DNA from: Psychrobacter sp. Choline-02u-9 | Lineage (GTDB): Bacteria > Pseudomonadota > Gammaproteobacteria > Pseudomonadales > Moraxellaceae | Assembly: GCF_002836505.1 (NCBI RefSeq) | Contig: NZ_PJBF01000059.1 | Location: forward strand, 1 to 64,000 | Direction of reading: 5' to 3' | DNA length: 64,000 bases | In this document: in pieces, positions 47,401 to 55,772 of the stretch | Numbering within the stretch: position 1 is the stretch's first letter | Layout of the letters: each line of letters begins with the position of its first letter | Program-made: the position numbers and the translations under genes | Notes under the pieces: model-generated | Told to the model about the DNA's origin: nothing | Databases searched by the model: none | The model's input: only the letters and a program-made list of their open reading frames with translations

Positions 47401-48504
47401 TTACAGATTGGCTGCTGCATTAGCGACGGCTTGTCTACGCTCTTGTTCTTTAATACGTTCAAACTTACGTTTTTCTTCTAAAGCCATTTGCTCTTCATCA
47501 AATACGTCATAGGCTTCAACAATTTGTTGTACCAATTGATGTCGTACGACGTCTTTTGAATCAAACTTTGTGATATGAATCTCTTCGATATCCTTTAGAA
47601 TATCCATTGCTTGTGCCAAGCCTGACTTATGACCACGTGGCAAATCGACCTGAGTAATATCCCCAGTGATGACGGCACGTGAGCCAAAGCCCAAACGCGT
47701 CAAAAACATTTTCATCTGTTCAGGCGTGGTATTTTGCGCTTCATCTAGAATGACAAATGAGTTATTCAGAGTACGACCACGCATATAGGCAAGCGGTGCT
47801 ACTTCGATAATCTGACGCTCAATCATTTTACCGACTTTCTCAAAGCCTATCATCTCATAGAGTGCGTCATATAGCGGGCGTAAGTACGGATCGATCTTTT
47901 GGGTCAAATCACCTGGCAAGAAGCCCAGTTTTTCGCCAGCTTCTACCGCTGGACGCACTAGCAAAATACGCTCAATCTCATTACGCTCAAGCATATCTAC
48001 AGCACATGCCACCGCTAGATACGTTTTACCCGTACCAGCTGGCCCAATACCAAATGACACATCAGAGCTCAGGACGTTTTTTACGTAACGCTGTTGATTG
48101 CCACCGCGCGGAACGATACGGCCTTTACGTGTACGTAAACTGATGGGCGTAAACTCGCTAGCCTCATCCAAATCTTCATCATATTCCATGTCATCGTGAT
48201 CTTGTTCGTCTTCTTCGATGTCTTCATCACGAGAGAGGCTAGATTGGATGATGAGATGCAGCTCTTCTGCACTGATGTCTTTGGTGTTCTGTGCTTCATC
48301 TACCATTTTGTAGATAATACGTTCACCACGTTCGACATTGGTCACATCGCCACTCAGGCAAAAATCGCCTTGGCGCTGCATGATTTTAATATCGAGGCGT
48401 TCTTGGATATATTTCATGTGATTGTTGTATTCACCAAGCACGGTTTTTAGCTGTGCTGGGGTCAGTGATTCAAACTTTATACGGCGGCTCATGGAGTCAG
48501 TCAA
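47401..48504 (-). CDS. ybeZ: PhoH-like ATPase YbeZ
   Basis: The 367-residue protein is a PhoH-family P-loop ATPase that partners YbeY in ribosome and RNA processing. Walker A is GPAGTGKTYLAVA (about residues 155-167) and Walker B is FVILDEAQNTT, followed by the sensor TGDITQVDLPRG. An acidic stretch, EDIEEDEQDHDDMEYDEDLDE in part, lies before the ATPase core and is not standard. The best start is a TTG at 48504 with AGGA eight bases upstream; the ATG at 48492 has no ribosome site at the right distance. Confidence 0.92.
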   Translation of the reverse strand: MTDSMSRRIKFESLTPAQLKTVLGEYNNHMKYIQERLDIKIMQRQGDFCLSGDVTNVERGERIIYKMVDEAQNTKDISAEELHLIIQSSLSRDEDIEEDEQDHDDMEYDEDLDEASEFTPISLRTRKGRIVPRGGNQQRYVKNVLSSDVSFGIGPAGTGKTYLAVACAVDMLERNEIERILLVRPAVEAGEKLGFLPGDLTQKIDPYLRPLYDALYEMIGFEKVGKMIERQIIEVAPLAYMRGRTLNNSFVILDEAQNTTPEQMKMFLTRLGFGSRAVITGDITQVDLPRGHKSGLAQAMDILKDIEEIHITKFDSKDVVRHQLVQQIVEAYDVFDEEQMALEEKRKFERIKEQERRQAVANAAANL

Positions 48505-49112
48505 GCGATTATCCTTTTATTGTGTACCCGACGCTATGATTTGGTTTTAATTGCGTGACGGGTTGCAGAGATAAAATAGTTAGTGGCGTTACAGTATTTA
48601 GGTGGTAAAAAATTGTAGATGATAAAAATGACGGCAATATTATTGTTGTTTTTGTGGAAGGTCGTAAATAAAAGTAATGAAAATAATGAAAAGTCTTGCC
48701 TTCATTATGGTAGAGAATTTTCAAATTTCAAGCCATACATCAGATAGATAACGCTGTTTTTGTATGCGGATTGCAACTGCTACAGCGATTTTCTATAGAT
48801 CGATTTGATATTGCTATCAGTTCTATATGATTCATCGCTGCCCATCGTATGATAGCGCTTTAATAAGACTAAGGTTTTTGAGTTTTATAAATATAAATCT
48901 CGTTTATGATGAGAGTGGAGAAACGATTTGTCTACGGTTAAGACCACGGCAGAATAGACAATTTGTGGTAATCTATGGGCGATACCATAGTTTGCTGCAA
49001 CCTATCTAACAACAGTAGTGAAATGATAAAAATTATAAAATAACGTCAGTGACGAGCGGCTATCTATCATTAATAAATTGCTTGTCTAAAAAATTATACT
49101 AGGAAAATAACG
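48505..49112. other. 608-bp divergent gap between ybeZ and ubiH
   Basis: Short frames of 60-71 codons here have no ribosome site and composition unlike protein, so I call none. A 6-bp hairpin, CTATGG (48973-48978) with CCATAG (48985-48990), is the only structure noted. Confidence 0.5.
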
Positions 49113-50441
49113 ATGCAAGATACTGATTCACATTTATCCAATGCTGATAGCATACCTAAAAAGTTCGACAGCATCTCTAAAAACAAAGAAGCGATAACTG
49201 ACCAGCAAGTGCTTATCGCGGGTGGTGGTCATGTCGGTTTGTCCTTTGCATTGCTATTGGCCCATCACGGTATTGCGAGCACCTTATTAGAAAAAAACAG
49301 CTATCCAACCATCAGTCCAACGGATGATAGGACTCGCAGCCATTATTTAGACAGTCGCAATACAGCGTTATCACGGCGCACGGTACAAATATATCAAGAG
49401 ATTGGCCTGTGGGATGAGTTACAAAGCCATGCCTGCCGTATCGATACCGTACAGATTAGTGAGCAAGGCAGTTTTGGGCGTGCGCAGCTGAATAAAGCAG
49501 AGGAAAAGGTCGAGTCATTTGGACAAGTCATCGAAAACGCTTGGCTGGGTCGTAAGCTTTTATTAGCCGCACAGCAAGAGCCACTAATTACATTGATAGA
49601 TAATGCCAATGTGACGACTGTCCAACAGCAGGCCGATAGTGTGACGCTTAGCTTTAATTACAATGATGAAGCCGAAAACGAGCAGCAGCTGCAAGCCAGC
49701 GTATTAGTCGCTTGTGATGGGCGCGACTCTACGGTACGCCAACTGCTAGATATCAGTACAACCACGTATGACTATCAGCAAACGGCGATCGTTGGAGTAG
49801 TAGAGACAGATACGCCACACGAGCATGCAGCGATTGAGCGTTTTAGTCCAGCAGGCCCGCTTGCCGTGCTCCCATTGACTGATCCAGAAGGCGATGGCAA
49901 TGATGATTATCAACAGGGTTACAGACGCTCTGTCGTATGGGTATGCCCAACAGGTGAAGAAACCAGATATTTAGAAGACGACGCCCATTTCTTGCAGACA
50001 TTACAACAAGCTTTCGATCAACGCGCTGGCAAGTTTACCGCTGCTGGTCGCCGCGGCGCCTATCCATTGACCCGCGTACTAGCGGATAAGCAGGTAGAAG
50101 GGCGCTGCGTCATTATGGGCAATGCAGCTCACACTCTGCATCCTGTCGCTGGTCAAGGCTTTAATCTCTGTATGCGAGATGCTCATGTATTGGCACAAAT
50201 GCTGAACACACAAGTGCTCAAAGGCGCAGATATTGGTGATGCACAGTTATTAAAGCGTTATGAAAAAGCACGCCAAACTGACCAGAAGCGAGTGATTCGT
50301 TTTTGTGATGCGGTGGTACATGGCTTCACGCATCCTAACCCAGCGATTAAGCTGGCACGAAATATGGCGCTATTGGCCTTTGATAAATTGCCAAATCTTA
50401 AACCACTAGTCGCCACTTATGCGATGGGTCTAAAATCATAG
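49113..50441 (+). CDS. ubiH: UbiH/UbiF/VisC-family FAD-dependent hydroxylase
   Basis: This 442-residue flavoprotein monooxygenase of the ubiquinone pathway hydroxylates the benzoquinone ring at the inner-membrane face. Motifs are the FAD Rossmann VLIAGGGHVGLSFALLLAHHG (about residues 32-52), the DG motif ACDGRDSTVRQ, and the second FAD motif VIMGNAAHTLHPVAGQGFN. The last is the UbiH/COQ6 signature, with N for the usual D in GDAAH. The first 30 residues are a polar extension. I call ubiH by best resemblance; ubiF is possible. AGGA precedes the ATG. The paralogue follows 167 bases later. Confidence 0.8.
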   Translation: MQDTDSHLSNADSIPKKFDSISKNKEAITDQQVLIAGGGHVGLSFALLLAHHGIASTLLEKNSYPTISPTDDRTRSHYLDSRNTALSRRTVQIYQEIGLWDELQSHACRIDTVQISEQGSFGRAQLNKAEEKVESFGQVIENAWLGRKLLLAAQQEPLITLIDNANVTTVQQQADSVTLSFNYNDEAENEQQLQASVLVACDGRDSTVRQLLDISTTTYDYQQTAIVGVVETDTPHEHAAIERFSPAGPLAVLPLTDPEGDGNDDYQQGYRRSVVWVCPTGEETRYLEDDAHFLQTLQQAFDQRAGKFTAAGRRGAYPLTRVLADKQVEGRCVIMGNAAHTLHPVAGQGFNLCMRDAHVLAQMLNTQVLKGADIGDAQLLKRYEKARQTDQKRVIRFCDAVVHGFTHPNPAIKLARNMALLAFDKLPNLKPLVATYAMGLKS

Positions 50442-50608
50442 CGCTATAGTTAAATCCTCTTTAAAAGAGTGACAGCGTTAACCTCGCTTGAAGTATTGCC
50501 TATACAGCTGCACTCGGTTGCCTTGTCTCTCTTTTAAACTGAATCAACTAACTGTAATTAAGATTGATAATAAGCATTCTAATATTGAACAATATTGAGA
50601 GACACCTT

Positions 50609-51892
50609 ATGAAAAACAACCATACGCTGATTATCGGTAGCGGTATCGTTGGGGCAACGCTTGCTCTAAAGTTGGCGCAAGATAAAATGCCAGTGACGTT
50701 GATTGATGCCCGTCCTGAGCGTGATGAATCAGCTTGGCAAGATATACTTAGCAAACGTGATGCACGTGTCTATGCACTCAGTATGGCTAGTATTAATTTG
50801 CTTAAAGATATTAGCGCTTGGCAACATATTACCGTCTCTAAGCGCAAAGCAGACTACTCGCAAATGCAGGTATGGCAGCTCAATGGGATGGGTGAGTTAT
50901 TATTTGGCGAAAGTGAAGACAGCGGCGCCGAGGATAATAGCAGTAAAAATTATGAGCCTATATTATTAGGTAGTATGGTTGAGCCTGCTGTTATCGAGCA
51001 CGCATTATGGCAACGCTTGCATGAAGCTGATGTCAGTGACTATCTGACCCTTATCGCTGGTCATAAAGTTGTCAATATGGATTGGCTAGGGGTGCAGCAA
51101 GGCTACCGTGTAACTCTGGACAATGGCGAAGCGATTGATGCGTGTCTATTAGTTGGTGCTGATGGGCGCGGTTCATTTGTCCGTCAGCAAGCAGGGATTG
51201 GCGTAGATACACTTGACTATAAACAAACTGCCATCTGCTGTGCGATTCAGACTGAGAAACCACATCAAGCGACAGCACGTCAAGCTATGCTACCAACAGG
51301 TACGTTGGCACTATTGCCACTAGCTGATATAACCGATGTTGATAAGGCAAGCCCGCAGCATTGGCAGTCGATCGTATGGACATTGCCGCGCAATCAAGCG
51401 TTGGCATTGATAGAGGAAGAAGATCGATTTATTGCTGATAAGTTAGCAGCTGCCAGCAATTACGAGTTGGGTGCGATTAATCAGATTGAGTCTATCGCTA
51501 GTTTTCCATTAGCGGCACAGCAAGCGAAAAGCTACGTCGCTGATAACTTGGTACTTATTGGCGATGCAGCTCATGGCGTACATCCGCTGGCAGGTCAAGG
51601 ACTGAACCTTGGTATGCTGGACGTGCAAGTATTATGTGAGCAGCTAACGCATGACTTTACCCGTAGTGGCGGTACGCTTTGGGGCAGCAATCAAACGCTA
51701 CGTCATTATGAGCGTTCGCGCCGTCCGCATAATAGCCTGATGATGCACAGCTTTTCTGCGCTTAATTGGTTATTTGCAGGGTCGCTTGCACAAATGCGTC
51801 CTGTGCAGCAGATACGTAATGAGGGTATGTACCGAGTCAGCAAAATCAAGCCATTGATGCGTTTATTTGCTAAGCAAGCGAGTGGGGTTTAG
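50609..51892 (+). CDS. ubiI: UbiH/UbiF/UbiI-family FAD-dependent hydroxylase
   Basis: The second FAD hydroxylase, 427 residues, has the Rossmann TLIIGSGIVGATLALKLAQD at the N-terminus, the DG motif VGADGRGSFVRQ and the FAD motif LIGDAAHGVHPLAGQGLN. These are diagnostic of the ubiquinone hydroxylases. The second member next to ubiH is usually UbiI (VisC), which hydroxylates ring carbon 5; UbiF-like activity cannot be excluded by eye. The ATG at 50609 follows GAGAG. The TTG at 50564 in the same frame is rejected because the Rossmann strand starts right after the ATG. Confidence 0.78.
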   Translation: MKNNHTLIIGSGIVGATLALKLAQDKMPVTLIDARPERDESAWQDILSKRDARVYALSMASINLLKDISAWQHITVSKRKADYSQMQVWQLNGMGELLFGESEDSGAEDNSSKNYEPILLGSMVEPAVIEHALWQRLHEADVSDYLTLIAGHKVVNMDWLGVQQGYRVTLDNGEAIDACLLVGADGRGSFVRQQAGIGVDTLDYKQTAICCAIQTEKPHQATARQAMLPTGTLALLPLADITDVDKASPQHWQSIVWTLPRNQALALIEEEDRFIADKLAAASNYELGAINQIESIASFPLAAQQAKSYVADNLVLIGDAAHGVHPLAGQGLNLGMLDVQVLCEQLTHDFTRSGGTLWGSNQTLRHYERSRRPHNSLMMHSFSALNWLFAGSLAQMRPVQQIRNEGMYRVSKIKPLMRLFAKQASGV

Positions 51893-51928
51893 GAATAACA
51901 ATTTAAATTAAATAATAAGAATATTTTC

Positions 51929-53161
51929 ATGAAGCACATTTTAATCGACTATGAGAACATTCAGCCCAAAAGCTTCGATAATGTAGAGGTGGATGAATGT
52001 CATGTATGGCTTTTTTTGGGTATTAATCAGCAGAAGAGTCTACCTCTTGAATTGGTTGAAAACTTGCTCAGGTTTGATAATGAAAATTTGCACATTATTA
52101 AGATGCAACATGCAGGGAAGAATGCGCTAGATTTTTACTTGTCTTTTTATCTTGGCAAAATCTCTGAAATTGATCCTAGTGCTGATGTTTGTATTTTAGC
52201 AAGAGATAGTGGTTATGATATCTTGGTTGAGCATCTCAATAGTGCCTATGATGGTATGAGTATCATGCGGTTAGAAAATGCTAATCAGCTAACTGTGGCT
52301 TACGAGTCAAACATAGAAAGTGCATCAGATATAAAAAAAAGCCAACTTGTCATCGAAGACAGTCATCATGTTTTGTGTGATGACGTTACTAGCGTTGCCA
52401 TGGACAATAAAAAATCTTTAGAGCAAAGCCTTGAAGAGAGTGTTCCCAAATCGGTTATACATGAGTGTTACGTGTTGGTTTTTGATAGCATTGTCAATCG
52501 TAAGGTGTTTTTACCGGGCTATAAATCTAACCTATTGTACTCGATAAAGAAGTACGTTCCAGTGACAGTACTAAAGAGATTTAATAGTACTGAGCAAGAT
52601 TATATTTTTGAACAGGTTTTTGGAAAATTTATCAAAGCAGGACTTATTAGCCTTAATGAAAATGAAGAAAAATTAATTTATAAAATAGATAGTCAAGGAA
52701 TATTAGATTTAGTCACTGATCAAGTTTTACGAAGTAAGGCAAAAGAAATTGATGGATTGAATAATGTGATCAAGCAAAAACTTGCAAGTTATCGCCAAGC
52801 AAATAGTCAGGATCAAATTGATTTAGTTGTAACTTACCTCAAAAAAAAGGCAATAATAAAACAGGATAACAAAGCTATCTATTACTCACCTTTCGATAAT
52901 ATCAAAGGAAATTCGAGTAAAGTTTCACAAGATGATAATAAGAATAGCAAAGACTCTGCTACAACATATCAACGTGCAATAGCACAGCTAAAAAGTAGAC
53001 CAGCAGGTACTCGACCATCCAAAAAGTCAAGTTTAACAAACTATCTTAAAAGCCATTTACGTAATGAAGACTCTAAAACCATCGATAAGCTAGTTAAACA
53101 GATGGTTAGTAATAAAATAATCGTAATATCAAATACGAATAAGCTGATCTACAAAATATAG
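51929..53161 (+). CDS. PIN-like domain protein with C-terminal repeated domains
   Basis: The 410-residue protein starts MKHILIDYENIQPKSF. With AGKNALDFYLSFYLG (about residues 70-84) and CILARDSGYDILVEHL (about 91-106), this gives the four acidic residues of a PIN/NYN-type nuclease fold (DYEN, ALD, RDSGYD). RNA or DNA cleavage is plausible but unproved. The rest holds repeated winged-helix-like units: two end in the same LIYKI motif, one near residue 250 and one at the C-terminus, and a third weaker unit lies between them. The DNA is distinctly AT-rich and Lys/Asn/Ser-rich compared with the ubi genes, suggesting transfer. It lies 36 bases after ubiI and ends one base from the convergent lysO-like stop. 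Confidence 0.8.
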   Translation: MKHILIDYENIQPKSFDNVEVDECHVWLFLGINQQKSLPLELVENLLRFDNENLHIIKMQHAGKNALDFYLSFYLGKISEIDPSADVCILARDSGYDILVEHLNSAYDGMSIMRLENANQLTVAYESNIESASDIKKSQLVIEDSHHVLCDDVTSVAMDNKKSLEQSLEESVPKSVIHECYVLVFDSIVNRKVFLPGYKSNLLYSIKKYVPVTVLKRFNSTEQDYIFEQVFGKFIKAGLISLNENEEKLIYKIDSQGILDLVTDQVLRSKAKEIDGLNNVIKQKLASYRQANSQDQIDLVVTYLKKKAIIKQDNKAIYYSPFDNIKGNSSKVSQDDNKNSKDSATTYQRAIAQLKSRPAGTRPSKKSSLTNYLKSHLRNEDSKTIDKLVKQMVSNKIIVISNTNKLIYKI

Positions 53162-53162
53162 C

Positions 53163-54074
53163 TTAGCCAAGCGCTGAAAAGAACACCATCAGTACTGGCG
53201 AGACAATATTAATTAGGAAACCAAAGCTAATCGCTAGTGGCACGACTTTTAGACCACCTGACTGCTGAATGATAGGCAAGGTAAAGTCTAAACTGGTCGC
53301 GCCGCCAAGCCCAACCGCAGCGGAGGGGTATTTGCGCATAAATACCGGAATAAAGATTAATGCAAAGAACTCACGTACCAAGTCATTAAACAACGCGACA
53401 CTACCCCAAACCGCGCCATAAGCATCGGTCATGACAATCGCTGACAGCGAGTACCAACCAAACCCTGACGATAGTGCTAAGCCTTTCGTCCATGACACAT
53501 CCGTAAATAGTAGCGCGAAAATAAGCCCGCCTGCCAATACCGCTAGCGTAAAGATGACACTCATTTCTACGCCGCGTTTATTCAGTAATACTTCTTTTAA
53601 GGTGATGCCCGAGCCTTTTAAGCCTATACCGACCAGTAATATCAAAATCATCAGCATGACGGTCATAGAGTTTTCAGGCGGCATATAATCAGCAGGCAAG
53701 AAATAGCCAATCACCATCCCAATCACCACACAAACCACTTGCGCCAAGCTACCTCGAATGCTCACCCGATGCTCTTTAGATTTTACGCTTGGTTTTTTGG
53801 CATGCCACGGGCGTATATGGTCAAACACCATAAGCGCAAATAATCCTGAACCAATTGTTAATATTGATAGGACGGTGACATATAAGGCAATTTCACCCAG
53901 CTGATTGCCCAGACCTTCTACCTGAGACAGCTCAATGCCGATCAAAGCTAGGATGATAAATACCAGGTATGATAGACCTTTGTCGGCCACTTTTGTCATA
54001 GTAGGGTTAGACGGAATGGCAAAGCCAATAAACATTGGCATTAATACCAGAACAAGGGTGACTAGGCTTTCCAT
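53163..54074 (-). CDS. lysO: Lysine exporter LysO-family protein
   Basis: This 303-residue membrane protein, with about eight helices, matches the LysO (YbjE, DUF340) family, which exports lysine and its toxic analogues. Supporting segments are the N-terminal IGIELSQVEGL region, the mid-protein DFTLPIIQQSGG and the STLSSGFGWYSLS-like ALSSGFGWYSLSAIVMTDAYG loop, which is typical. The cytoplasmic linker (HAKKPSVKSKEHR) sits between the two halves. Family members are often regulated by ArgP or by a lysine riboswitch; I see neither here. Confidence 0.85.
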   Translation of the reverse strand: MESLVTLVLVLMPMFIGFAIPSNPTMTKVADKGLSYLVFIILALIGIELSQVEGLGNQLGEIALYVTVLSILTIGSGLFALMVFDHIRPWHAKKPSVKSKEHRVSIRGSLAQVVCVVIGMVIGYFLPADYMPPENSMTVMLMILILLVGIGLKGSGITLKEVLLNKRGVEMSVIFTLAVLAGGLIFALLFTDVSWTKGLALSSGFGWYSLSAIVMTDAYGAVWGSVALFNDLVREFFALIFIPVFMRKYPSAAVGLGGATSLDFTLPIIQQSGGLKVVPLAISFGFLINIVSPVLMVFFSALG

Positions 54075-54191
54075 GATGACGGGCTCGCAGCATTTTTAAT
54101 AAGGCGTTTTTAAGAAGCTGAAGATTGTACCATATAAGGTTAACAATATTGATATGAGCCACTGAGATTCATTGCAAATCATCGCTCATTG

Positions 54192-54224
54192 TTGACTAAA
54201 ATGGAAAAATTAGACGATTATAAT
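54192..54224 (+). promoter_or_regulatory. Weak candidate promoter for the lipid locus
   Basis: A perfect TATAAT (54219-54224) has TTGACT (54192-54197) upstream, but the 21-base spacer is longer than normal. It lies 115 bases before the ATG at 54339. Confidence 0.25.
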
Positions 54225-54338
54225 GATGTTAATAAATATCTTTTTCAAAATGTTTGAACGTTTTTGAGCGCTTTGTAATTCTTTACCTTATAAACTTTTG
54301 TTGCTACATTAAAGTACTGAAAATATTTGGCTAGACTC

Positions 54339-55772
54339 ATGTCACTATATCAGCTCAAAACTCAGTTTCAAAATCAACTACGCCCGATAAGCAATACGCT
54401 GGTTGAGCAAAATATTACCGCTAACCAAGTGACGGTATCCGCTGTTTTATTAAGTATCGGTACTGCTTATATCATTGCCAAACCAGCAGCTGAACAGCAG
54501 CGGCTGTGGCTTTTATTGCCTTCATCATTGTTTGTACGTATGGCACTCAATGCCATCGATGGCATGATGGCGCGTGAACATGGGCAGGCATCAACGCTAG
54601 GAGCCGTGTTAAACGAAGTAGGTGATATGATTGCCGATACAGCGCTATTGGCGAGCCTGACCCCTCATATTCTGACCCATCATATCAATGATAAAGAACA
54701 GCAAACGTTAATAGTTAATTTGCCAACGAATATATTAACTTCTCAGCATCATATCACTGCTCTGATCGCCCTTAGTATTGGCACTGAGCTGTTAGGTATT
54801 ACTAGTGATACCATGTTAGGTGTTCGTGCTAATCAAGGGCTTTTGGGTAAAAGCGATCGTGCCTTCTTATTAGGTATGCTTGGTGCGTTTATGGGCATTA
54901 GAGCCAAAGCGCCAGTCGGTATTAAAACGCAGGTGGCTTCGCCTGCCGTCAGAATAGGTCAATTATTTATACTAACAGAGATAATGCTATTAAAGACTTG
55001 TCTCAATCGACTACGTTATATGACAGAGTTATACTTGAGGCGTAACCCACCTGAGCTGCGATCCGTACTGGGTGAGTCAACAAACAACTCACTATCTCTT
55101 ACTGTTGTTTTGCCAAATACTTCTACTGATAACGCTCGCCCATTGGAGTTCAAAGAAATGCCAACCACAACCGTTGATAGTCAAAAATTCGAAGAACAGG
55201 CCAGTGTTGGTTTTGACTTGTCTGCATCTAAAATCATCAATGGTGAAAGCTGTTATAACGCTTACGACGGCACGGCTATTTATTATCGCTATTGGCTAAC
55301 GACGCCTTTAGAAGACATGAAAAAATCAGCTATCAAGCAAGCCAACCAACCGTTGCGCCAAGTTATTTTATTGCACCGAGGGCATGAGCATTCGGGACGA
55401 TTGGCAGAGCTAGGAGAGCAGTTTGCAACAGCTGGCTATCAGGTGTTTGCGTGGGATGCGCGCGGCAATGGGCGCTCAGGGGGTATCAAAGATCATGCTG
55501 ATAGCGTTACCGAGCTTGAGCGAGATTTAGAGGGTTTTGTCCAGTTGGTTATGGGACAGACTGGCATTGCTATCGAGGATACATTGATTGTCGCCAGTAG
55601 TATCGGCGCGGTATTGGCAGCAGCATGGGTACATGATTATGCGCCCAATATTCGCGGCATGATACTTGGCACGCCTGCGCTCAGTATTCGCTTGTATTTG
55701 CCCTTTGCTTATACCATCGCTAAAGGTGGCACGTACGCTAGGTCTGATGTCACGTGTCAGCAGCTATGTTAA
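54339..55772 (+). CDS. YnbA-like CDP-alcohol phosphatidyltransferase fused to a truncated YnbC-like hydrolase
   Basis: Residues 1 to about 215 are a CDP-alcohol phosphatidyltransferase. The motif DGMMAREHGQASTLGAVLNEVGD matches DGxxARx8Gx3Dx3D except that the third Asp is Asn, which I recall also in E. coli YnbA. The start MSLYQLKTQF and GKSDRAFLLG also recall YnbA. A polar linker (about 220-275) joins it to an alpha/beta hydrolase (HRGHEHSGRLAELGEQF, WDARGNGRSGG, nucleophile Ser in VASSIGAV). The frame is broken near 55722-55729: the last 17 residues are out of frame and end at a TAA. The remainder continues in the +1 frame. The ATG at 54339 is chosen over the TTG at 54327. Confidence 0.8.
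   Translation: MSLYQLKTQFQNQLRPISNTLVEQNITANQVTVSAVLLSIGTAYIIAKPAAEQQRLWLLLPSSLFVRMALNAIDGMMAREHGQASTLGAVLNEVGDMIADTALLASLTPHILTHHINDKEQQTLIVNLPTNILTSQHHITALIALSIGTELLGITSDTMLGVRANQGLLGKSDRAFLLGMLGAFMGIRAKAPVGIKTQVASPAVRIGQLFILTEIMLLKTCLNRLRYMTELYLRRNPPELRSVLGESTNNSLSLTVVLPNTSTDNARPLEFKEMPTTTVDSQKFEEQASVGFDLSASKIINGESCYNAYDGTAIYYRYWLTTPLEDMKKSAIKQANQPLRQVILLHRGHEHSGRLAELGEQFATAGYQVFAWDARGNGRSGGIKDHADSVTELERDLEGFVQLVMGQTGIAIEDTLIVASSIGAVLAAAWVHDYAPNIRGMILGTPALSIRLYLPFAYTIAKGGTYARSDVTCQQLC

Noticed and set aside
48509..49009. Two short frames (60 and 71 codons) in the ybeZ-ubiH gap
   Set aside because: No ribosome sites, low-complexity Tyr/Thr/Ser-rich products, AT-rich non-coding look.
55666..55725. 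TTG 55666 as an independent start for the methyltransferase part
   Set aside because: Frame +1 upstream of 55726 gives a non-hydrolase-like peptide, while frame 0 there is clearly hydrolase; the continuity points to a frameshift and not to a separate gene start.
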